Assembly (NCBI GenBank): GCA_002779595.1
Contig: PEWF01000051.1
Span: 1-5,791, forward strand
Direction: 5' to 3'
Length of the DNA stretch: 5,791 nt
DNA from: an archaeon CG07_land_8_20_14_0_80_38_8
GTDB lineage: Archaea; Nanobdellota; Nanobdellia; Tiddalikarchaeales; Tiddalikarchaeaceae
Shown here: positions 1-5,503 of the stretch, in pieces
How positions within the stretch are numbered: the stretch's first letter is position 1
How the letters are laid out: the number at the start of each line of letters is the position of its first letter
Notes under the pieces: generated by a model
What the model saw: only the letters and a program-made list of their open reading frames with translations
What the model was told of the DNA's origin: nothing
Databases searched by the model: none
Program-made: the position numbers and the translations under genes

Positions 1-2104
1 GCCATTTATGTCCTGCCATGTTTTCGTCTTTGAGTATTAATTCTAATTGCCATCTTGGAAGTTTCTTCTTCTTATCTATGAAATTTCTTCGAATGAACAT
101 GTCCTTGTGTGAAAGTTGATAATCTTCCATACTATCATCTGTTAGTATCATCTTGATCTGTTTATTGTCGAGTTTGTATTCTTTCATTACATATTTTACC
201 ACAGTATCTTTGCATGTTTCAAGCTTCTTATTGTTTAATACCATATTCACTTGGTGCTTCTTTAATTTGTACTTTTTCATTAAGCTTATGAGAATACTTT
301 GTTTGCAATACTGTCTGCTTCCTTCATTAATTATTAATTCTATTAATTCATCATTTAAAGAGTATTCTTTAATTATCTTACTAATAACATTGCCCTTGTT
401 GATTCCTGCAAGACCGTAAGTATTATCCATTGTTTCATCACTTATTACCCATTTTAGCTCTTCATAGGATAATTTATACTTACTCATTAATGGTATGAGC
501 ACGTCTGGTTTGCTAATCTCCAAATATTTTTCTTCCAACAATAACCTTATTTGATCACGATCAAGTTCATACTTGTTTAATATTTTCAATATTATATCTT
601 TTTTTGACATTGAGATAGTATATCTATCAACAGTAGTATCATTTATTATCATATTAATTTGTTCTTTGTCTAATTCATAACTATCTAGTATTTTATCCAA
701 AACCTGATAATAATCTATTACTGTGCCTTTGACAAGGATAATATTATTGAGTTGTTCATTGTTCATCTCATATTCAGATAACAGTCTTAACAATATCTTG
801 GATTTTTCGAACCTGTGTATTTTCTGGTTATTAATAATTTCATTTATTTGTTCCCTACTCAAATCCTGAAGAGCATCACACTTTCTTTCCATACTAATAT
901 TGCTTTCAAGAATAGCTTGCATTATGGGAGTTGTCTTCTTAGATAATTTAAGCAAAGTAGGGATAAGATTATAACCTGAATAAGGCTTTTTTATTAAATC
1001 ATAACACGAATTAAAATCTTTCAAATTAGTTATTAAATTTTTTTCAGTCCCGATTCTCTTACCATACAAATCTAACAAAGAACAAAATCTTTCTTCTTTC
1101 CCTAATTTAAAAGGTGAATTAATAATCTTGGTTAAATTATCAATTAATTTTGTTCTTTCCTCCTTAGTTAAAGTACTAATCAAGTTTAAGTCACTAAAAT
1201 TGATAATCTTAGAATAATGAGAGTATTCTTTATTAGTTAATTCAATTCTTTTATAATCAATAGAAGAATAATTCTTCAAATAATTAACATACTTTTTTGT
1301 TAACAATTTTATCCTGTCATTATTTGATTTTTTAAGTAAAGAATCATTAACTTGTAAGTCTATAATTGTTCTGATATCATTGTATAATTTGTTTCCTATT
1401 ATTGAGAAAGCTTCTTTGAGAGTTTTTTTCTCTTCAGGTTCTAATAAATTATCAAGTCCTTTATAACATTGAACTATTATATCAGTATCAAAAGCAGTAA
1501 CTGGACCAGTTATATTATTCTCCCAGTTGAAGATTTCTTGAACTAATGTAGATAATGTATGAATTATTGCTTGATTACCACTTACTGTGGTTGGTTTAGT
1601 GTTAATTATCCTGTCCCCTTCTTTCATCATTTGAATATCAACGAGAACACTCTGGCAAGGACCCCTTCCTCCAATTACTTTTCTTTTAGGAGATTCAAAA
1701 CAAGAAGTCACATAACTGGAATTAGTGTCTATGAGAAGGAGTATCTTTTTTTTGTTTTTCTCATAAGCTTTCACCCTAACATATTCTTTCTTATTTATTC
1801 TTTCAAGTCTGATTTCATACTTTTTTATTGCTTCAGAAGTGACAGCTTCGTTTATAACTTCTTCAATTGACAAACCATCATAATACTCCTTAATTTTATA
1901 TAATGAATAATTACGTAATACTTCATTTAAGAAGTCTAATCTCTTATCCCAATAATTGATTTTTTTTCTAATTTTTTCTTCTTTCTTGTTTTCATCCTCG
2001 TATAAATCCTCTATTTGTGATTCAAACTTATTAATTCTGTTAATAATATGAGTATAGAATCTGGATCCTCTCTCCCAAGAATCTTCACTCAAAGACCACT
2101 GCAT
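1..2104 (-). CDS. Large alpha-helical repeat protein, C-terminus beyond window edge
   Basis: I translated the minus strand by hand from ATG 2104 and found 701 codons without a stop up to the left edge, so the N-terminus is complete and the C-terminus is missing. The first in-frame codon block upstream ends in a stop (TGA at 2167-2165) with no earlier ATG, which supports this start. Residues about 20-60 are rich in K/E with heptad-like spacing and probably form a coiled coil. Residues 120-157 form a strand-rich block (ILLLIDTNSS, then GGRGPCQSVLVDI). Residues about 190-400 look mainly helical. Residues 414-701 are nine degenerate helical-hairpin units. There is no signal peptide or membrane segment, so it is probably cytoplasmic. 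I recognise no family and assign no function. The repeat architecture suggests a binding scaffold for protein or nucleic acid (inference). It lies just beyond the 3' end of a tRNA gene on the same strand, which may mean it arrived by transfer. Confidence 0.88.
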   Translation of the reverse strand, partial: MQWSLSEDSWERGSRFYTHIINRINKFESQIEDLYEDENKKEEKIRKKINYWDKRLDFLNEVLRNYSLYKIKEYYDGLSIEEVINEAVTSEAIKKYEIRLERINKKEYVRVKAYEKNKKKILLLIDTNSSYVTSCFESPKRKVIGGRGPCQSVLVDIQMMKEGDRIINTKPTTVSGNQAIIHTLSTLVQEIFNWENNITGPVTAFDTDIIVQCYKGLDNLLEPEEKKTLKEAFSIIGNKLYNDIRTIIDLQVNDSLLKKSNNDRIKLLTKKYVNYLKNYSSIDYKRIELTNKEYSHYSKIINFSDLNLISTLTKEERTKLIDNLTKIINSPFKLGKEERFCSLLDLYGKRIGTEKNLITNLKDFNSCYDLIKKPYSGYNLIPTLLKLSKKTTPIMQAILESNISMERKCDALQDLSREQINEIINNQKIHRFEKSKILLRLLSEYEMNNEQLNNIILVKGTVIDYYQVLDKILDSYELDKEQINMIINDTTVDRYTISMSKKDIILKILNKYELDRDQIRLLLEEKYLEISKPDVLIPLMSKYKLSYEELKWVISDETMDNTYGLAGINKGNVISKIIKEYSLNDELIELIINEGSRQYCKQSILISLMKKYKLKKHQVNMVLNNKKLETCKDTVVKYVMKEYKLDNKQIKMILTDDSMEDYQLSHKDMFIRRNFIDKKKKLPRWQLELILKDENMAGHKW
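2..865 (-). repeat. Nine tandem degenerate 31-38 residue helical-hairpin repeats (protein level)
   Basis: The units, numbered in the encoded protein, are 414-445, 446-476, 477-512, 513-543, 544-581, 582-612, 613-643, 644-680 and 681-701 (cut by the edge). Each begins with a pattern close to [EK]-L-[DS]-x-[ED]-Q-[IL]-x-x-[IL]-[IL], which would be helix A. A short polar loop follows, then a second amphipathic helix ending in K-Y or E-Y just before the next L. Four units are exactly 31 residues; three carry a 5-7 residue insertion in the loop. Conservation is at the pattern level only, and the DNA units are not near-identical, so this is an old, diverged array rather than a recent duplication. 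Confidence 0.8.
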
Positions 2105-2124
2105 GATATTAAAAAAATGAGTAA

Positions 2125-2134
2125 TTTTAAAAAA
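2125..2134 (-). promoter_or_regulatory. TATA-like box of the repeat-protein gene
   Basis: Read on the minus strand, TTTTTTAAAA lies about 28-30 nt before ATG 2104. That is the spacing expected if transcription starts at or near the start codon. No Shine-Dalgarno sequence is present between it and the ATG, only A/T. The T-run could also help end the tRNA transcript coming from the right. Confidence 0.45.
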
Positions 2135-2160
2135 GTTATGAAATATTTCTTTTTTTATAC

Positions 2161-2223
2161 TCCTTCAATACCCACATGATTGAGAGGATAAGTTTTGGGC
2201 GTCGTACCGATATGTCGTACGCC
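2161..2223. other. GC-rich island with two adjacent hairpins, beside the tRNA 3' end
   Basis: Hairpin A pairs 2161-2169 with 2179-2188 (TCCT/AGGA and TCAAT/ATTGA around a bulged G, 9-nt loop). Hairpin B pairs 2203-2210 with 2215-2221 (CGTA and CGA arms with one bulged C, TATG loop) and may extend through GG 2198-2199 with CC 2222-2223. The heptamer GTCGTAC occurs twice, at 2201-2207 and 2214-2220. The surroundings are very AT-rich, so this GC content stands out. It could be a tRNA trailer structure, a small RNA, or the scar of an integration site; the sequence does not decide between them. Confidence 0.4.
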
Positions 2224-2229
2224 ACGTCG

Positions 2230-2313
2230 CGCCAGGGACAGGATTTGAACCTGTGCATCCGTGAGGATATCAGTTTTCGGGACTGACGCGTTAGACCGCT
2301 CCGCCACCCTGGC
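2230..2313 (-). tRNA. tRNA-Ser (anticodon CGA)
   Basis: Read from 2313 to 2230 on the minus strand this folds as a class II tRNA of 84 nt. The acceptor is GCCAGGG (2313-2307) with CCCUGGC (2237-2231), discriminator G73 at 2230, and no encoded CCA. The D-stem is G10C11G12/C23G24C25 with a G13-A22 opposition and G18G19 in the loop. The anticodon stem is UCAGU/ACUGA with loop CCCGAAA, giving anticodon CGA for codon UCG. The long variable arm is AUCC-UCAC-GGAU. The T-arm is ACAGG-UUCAAAU-CCUGU. G73 and the long variable arm fit archaeal serine tRNA; leucine tRNAs carry A73. Position 33 is C instead of the nearly universal U. No intron is present. Confidence 0.95.
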
Positions 2314-2342
2314 AATTTGAATAATGAATAATAAGAATTTTT

Positions 2343-2353
2343 CTATTTTTAAG
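2343..2353 (-). promoter_or_regulatory. TATA-like box of the tRNA-Ser gene
   Basis: On the minus strand CTTAAAAATAG lies about 30-40 nt before the first tRNA base at 2313. This is compatible with an archaeal promoter and a short 5' leader removed by RNase P. It sits back to back with the rightward promoter at 2364-2371. Confidence 0.4.
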
Positions 2354-2363
2354 CATTAGCAAG

Positions 2364-2371
2364 TTTTAAAA
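2364..2371 (+). promoter_or_regulatory. TATA-like box of the 2400-3953 gene
   Basis: TTTTAAAA begins 36 nt before ATG 2400. This places transcription start within a few bases of the start codon, and no ribosome-binding sequence is visible, so a leaderless mRNA is likely. The nearby ATG 2388 is in the same frame but runs into TGA at 2394, which excludes it as a start. Confidence 0.45.
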
Positions 2372-2399
2372 GGCAATTTATCCAATAATGTGTTGAAGA

Positions 2400-3953
2400 A
2401 TGATGAATGCGGAAAGTTTGCATAAAATATTTAACAATACAAGGATTTCATCCTATTTAAGAAATCCTTTAATTAAAAAAGGAAAATCTGTTTTTATTAG
2501 CAAAGAAGAATGTGATTACTGCGGTTGTGAAAATGAAGAGTTAAGAAATCTTAAATTTAAGATGTGCGATGAGTGCGTCGAATATTATAAAATTAACAAA
2601 GAATATGTTTTAAATAATTTACAAATTGAAACTAAAAAGGATAAAATTGCTGAAAGAATCCATCAGTCAATTTTTTACTCCCGCAAAAAAATTGATTCCC
2701 TTCAGGATATCTGTTATCCTTCACTTGAAGGTATTGTTTTAATTGATATTCCAACAGGAATGCTGGGAGGATCCACTTTCATTCATGAATTAGGGTATTA
2801 TGCATCTTTAAATTTGCTTTATGATATTAAACCTTCAGATGCTCATATTGAAGTATATGCTTTTGACAACTTAATCAATTTAATAAATAAGCCATCATAT
2901 GATAATTTATGGAAATTCTTAACAAATAATCAGGGCAAAATAACAGATTTTAATCCTTCAGGGCAGTGTTCATATACAGGGGATTTAAAACTTTCTAATT
3001 TTGGCAAATTATTAGGAGAAGAGAAGAGCATGGGTTTGTTTCTTGCAGCAGGAGTAGCGGTTAATACGTTAACATCTTTTGGGCTTATTGGATTAGGTTA
3101 CTTGTTAAGAAAGAAAAAAATAGGCAAGCCTTTAATGTATGCTGGAATCCTCCCCGCGGTTGACACAGCATTTTACGTTTTTAGAGGATTTTTTAACCCT
3201 GAATTAGAAACAGCAGTAGCCCCGGCATTATTGGGATTAACTCCTTTAACTTTTGCGTCTTTAATAATTTCTCCGGTGCCAATTGCACTGGGATTAACCA
3301 TGCTTAAATATTTTTATGACAAAAGAAAGAGCAACATGAGAAAAATTGTTGACAATTTAATTAATTATGACATGATAGGAAAAAATGAATTATTCACGCA
3401 ATTTAATACTTACAATAAAAATGAAGTTATTGATTCTCTTGAGGAAAAATTATCCAAAAAAATTGACTGGCTGTTTTATTCTGGAGGCAGTGAGGAAAAA
3501 AAAGTTGTTAAGAAAATTAAGCAAATAACAAAAAATTTACTTGAAGAATATTCAGGGTTTGCTGATTATCTTGCGAAGGAATTTAAGCCCTTAGTAAAAG
3601 AAAAAAAGAAAGAATGGAAAGAATGGGGAGCGCTTAAACCCACTGAACACATTAATTCCTTCAAAAATGAACTTTCAGATTTGAATGTTCCTGACAAAAA
3701 GATTAAAAAAACATACAAATTCTTGTTCAAAAATTATAACACTTTTTGTATGCAGAAAAAAGAGAACAAAATTACTAAAAAATTCCTTGCAAAAACAGGA
3801 TTAACAGAAAAGTTTTCCTCAAATTGCATAGTTTTCAAGGCGCTTCAAAATTTTTACAATAACAAAAGCATGAAATTAGTTAATCCTGCAATAACTATTA
3901 TTAAAGATTTATTCACAGAGCATCAGGCATCAAAAATTTTTTTAAAAAATTAA
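2400..3953 (+). CDS. Zinc-ribbon / site-2-protease-like (M50-like) membrane protein with degenerate HELGY motif
   Basis: This is a complete 517-residue protein. Residues 38-59 hold C38-x2-C41 and C56-x2-C59, a zinc-ribbon-like motif. Residues 109-141 form a hydrophobic segment containing FIHELGYYASL (H129, E130, Y133). Residues 211-236 are a clear membrane segment with AAGVAVN. Residues 246-263 (AGILPAVDTAFYV) contain D255, and 271-303 are a further hydrophobic stretch. In M50/site-2 proteases, HExxH on one helix and an Asp on a later helix bind zinc; the order here matches, but the second His is Tyr, so activity is doubtful. Residues 305-517 are a charged, Lys-rich helical tail, probably cytoplasmic. 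The M50 assignment rests on motif order only; it could be another membrane family. ATG 2403 is an alternative start one codon in. The gene is monocistronic by its own TATA box and following T-runs. Confidence 0.85.
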   Translation: MMNAESLHKIFNNTRISSYLRNPLIKKGKSVFISKEECDYCGCENEELRNLKFKMCDECVEYYKINKEYVLNNLQIETKKDKIAERIHQSIFYSRKKIDSLQDICYPSLEGIVLIDIPTGMLGGSTFIHELGYYASLNLLYDIKPSDAHIEVYAFDNLINLINKPSYDNLWKFLTNNQGKITDFNPSGQCSYTGDLKLSNFGKLLGEEKSMGLFLAAGVAVNTLTSFGLIGLGYLLRKKKIGKPLMYAGILPAVDTAFYVFRGFFNPELETAVAPALLGLTPLTFASLIISPVPIALGLTMLKYFYDKRKSNMRKIVDNLINYDMIGKNELFTQFNTYNKNEVIDSLEEKLSKKIDWLFYSGGSEEKKVVKKIKQITKNLLEEYSGFADYLAKEFKPLVKEKKKEWKEWGALKPTEHINSFKNELSDLNVPDKKIKKTYKFLFKNYNTFCMQKKENKITKKFLAKTGLTEKFSSNCIVFKALQNFYNNKSMKLVNPAITIIKDLFTEHQASKIFLKN

Positions 3954-4016
3954 TATATTTGTAAATTCATGGCTGTAATCGCTGTTATGAAAGCATAAAA
4001 TTTCATTAAATAATAA

Positions 4017-4055
4017 TTTTTTGTTCTCCCATAATTGTTTTTTTATTGTCTTTTT
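4017..4055 (+). terminator. Oligo-T terminator region after the 2400-3953 gene
   Basis: Three T-runs occur in the coding strand after the stop: T6 at 4017-4022, T7 at 4038-4044 and T5 at 4051-4055. Archaeal RNA polymerase terminates at such T-tracts without needing a hairpin. They lie between this gene's stop and the next gene's TATA box, as expected for separate transcription units. The rest of 3954-4100 holds no other gene. Confidence 0.5.
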
Positions 4056-4060
4056 GTATT

Positions 4061-4075
4061 AAAAAACTTTAATAA
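4061..4075 (+). promoter_or_regulatory. BRE/TATA-like promoter of the HerA-like ATPase gene
   Basis: An A-run (4061-4066, BRE-like) is followed by TTTAATAA (4068-4075). The box begins 33 nt before ATG 4101, so transcription should start very close to the start codon. No Shine-Dalgarno sequence precedes the ATG. Confidence 0.5.
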
Positions 4076-4100
4076 ATCATGGTAAATTAGATTATTCATA

Positions 4101-5465
4101 ATGGCTTACGAGATTGTTCTTGGCAGAAGCAAGGAAGATTTTGCTAAATTAGGCACTGATGCTGCTGCATTATTGGGAAAGCATTATGTTACTATGGGCA
4201 AAACTACGAGTTTGGCTAATAACGTGTTCATGGATGTTAATGAGTCTCATGTAGTGTTAATTGCCGGAAAAAGAGGCAGCGGGAAAAGTTACACTATGGG
4301 CGTGATGGCTGAGGCAGTGTTGAATTTGCCTGATGATGTGAGGAATAATATCGGCATGATATTCTTTGACACTATGGGATTGTACTGGACAACGAAATTT
4401 CCAAATTATAAGCAGGCAAGATTGCTTGAAGAGTGGGGCTTGCAGCCCGAAGGATACACTAAGAACGTTGTCGTCTACGCGCCTGCAGGATATTTTGAGT
4501 ATTATAAGGAGAAGAATATTCCAGTAGACAAGCCGTTCACTGTTAACCCTGCTGATTTAAGCCCTGGAGAATGGACAATGGTGTTCAACATAGTTTTAAC
4601 TGATGAGATTGGGGTGTGCATAGAAAAAAATATTAACGATTTGCGCAAGAAGAGTGATTCTTACTCAATAGATGACATTATAACTTTAATAAAGAAAGAC
4701 AAGACGAATAGTGACAGGGTGAAAAATGCAGCAATTAACAGGTTTGAAGGCGCGAAGACTTGGGGCTTGTTCAGCGAGGAAGCCACGCCATTGGAAGAAT
4801 TAGTCAAAAGAGGAGTGATGAGCATTATTGACATAAGCATTTACGCAAGCGCTGCAGGAGGTTTTGACATAAGAAGCTTGGTGATTGGATTATTAAGCAG
4901 GAGATTATTGGAGCAGAGAATGGTAGTGAGGAAATTAGAGGAATTAAGCGATGTGCAGAAAAGCACAACCTATTTCTCAAGAAGCCAGTCAAAAGTAAGC
5001 GATGAACTAGCGGAAGAGAAGCAGGTTCCGATATTGTGGATATTCGTTGATGAAGCCCATGAATTCCTGCCTCCAATGCCTCAGACAACACTTGCCACTA
5101 ATTCATTAGTGCAGATTCTCAGGGAAGGCAGGCAGCCAGGAGTTAATCTCGTCTTAGCCACTCAGCAGCCGGGAAAAATTCACATTGATGCAATAACCCA
5201 GTCAGACATAATAATCAGCCACAGATTAACTGCTGACATTGACATTAACGCATTGAACGAGATAATGGGCGCGTACGCGAGCGAGAGCTTGTTCAAAATG
5301 TTCAATAATCTGCCAAAATTGAAAGGAAGCGCATTAATAATGGACGACAAGAGCGAAACTATTTACCCAATACAAATACGCCCAAGAATTACATGGCACG
5401 GAGGAGGCGCTCCTGAAGTCCTGCCGAAAGATTACGAAACCAAGGAAAAGCCGGAAGAATATTAA
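4101..5465 (+). CDS. HerA-like P-loop ATPase (DUF87 / COG0433 type)
   Basis: This is a complete 454-residue protein. Walker A is GKRGSGKS (56-63), preceded by the strand VVLIA. A second strand ends in FFD (D90) followed by TMGLYW, in the place of the conserved acidic residue after strand 2 of HerA. Walker B is ILWIFVDE (D317, E318). REGR (341-344) and LATQQP (352-357) match the HerA/FtsK-superfamily block that carries inter-subunit arginines and the sensor. HerA enzymes are hexameric ring ATPases that pump or unwind DNA, and in archaea they usually act with the nuclease NurA in end resection. Here about 50 residues precede Walker A, too few for a full HAS-barrel, and the C-terminus has a RPRITWHGGG block (427-436). 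This suggests a HerA-related subfamily rather than HerA itself. A hydrophilic insert lies at about 280-309. No NurA is visible. Start ATG 4101 follows a TATA box by 33 nt. Confidence 0.93.
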   Translation: MAYEIVLGRSKEDFAKLGTDAAALLGKHYVTMGKTTSLANNVFMDVNESHVVLIAGKRGSGKSYTMGVMAEAVLNLPDDVRNNIGMIFFDTMGLYWTTKFPNYKQARLLEEWGLQPEGYTKNVVVYAPAGYFEYYKEKNIPVDKPFTVNPADLSPGEWTMVFNIVLTDEIGVCIEKNINDLRKKSDSYSIDDIITLIKKDKTNSDRVKNAAINRFEGAKTWGLFSEEATPLEELVKRGVMSIIDISIYASAAGGFDIRSLVIGLLSRRLLEQRMVVRKLEELSDVQKSTTYFSRSQSKVSDELAEEKQVPILWIFVDEAHEFLPPMPQTTLATNSLVQILREGRQPGVNLVLATQQPGKIHIDAITQSDIIISHRLTADIDINALNEIMGAYASESLFKMFNNLPKLKGSALIMDDKSETIYPIQIRPRITWHGGGAPEVLPKDYETKEKPEEY

Positions 5466-5470
5466 GAATC

Positions 5471-5484
5471 AAAAAATTTATAAA
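5471..5484 (+). promoter_or_regulatory. BRE/TATA-like promoter of the right-edge gene
   Basis: AAAAAA (5471-5476) is followed by TTTATAAA (5477-5484), the best TATA box in the window, 6 nt after the ATPase stop codon. It begins 33 nt before ATG 5510, exactly the spacing seen for ATG 4101, and 27 nt before ATG 5504. It shows that the next gene can be transcribed on its own despite the short 38-nt gap. Confidence 0.6.
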
Positions 5485-5503
5485 CAAAGTTATTTTTCCT
5501 ATA

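Noticed and set aside
153..419. An 88-codon plus-strand reading frame, hydrophobic in character
   Set aside because: It lies entirely opposite the repeat region of the minus-strand gene. Its hydrophobic look is a by-product of reading A/T-rich Lys/Asn/Ile codons in antisense.
1559..1870. A 103-codon plus-strand reading frame rich in Phe/Ser/Tyr
   Set aside because: It is antisense to the N-terminal part of the minus-strand gene, with no promoter or protein-like pattern of its own.
1..2104. TALE or mTERF homology for the minus-strand repeat protein
   Set aside because: The unit length and helix pattern are similar, but the TALE GG-x-Q-A-L core and the mTERF proline are absent, so only a pattern resemblance is reported.
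2161..2230. Box C/D or H/ACA guide RNA in the hairpin island
   Set aside because: I found no convincing paired C and D boxes, and no ACA at the right distance from a kink-turn-bearing stem.
3969..3998. A 9-codon reading frame after the membrane-protein gene
   Set aside because: It is too short, has no promoter of its own and shows no recognisable pattern; it occurs by chance in AT-rich spacer.
4825..5091. An 88-codon minus-strand reading frame
   Set aside because: It is antisense to the Walker B region of the HerA-like ATPase, where the sense frame is strongly conserved.
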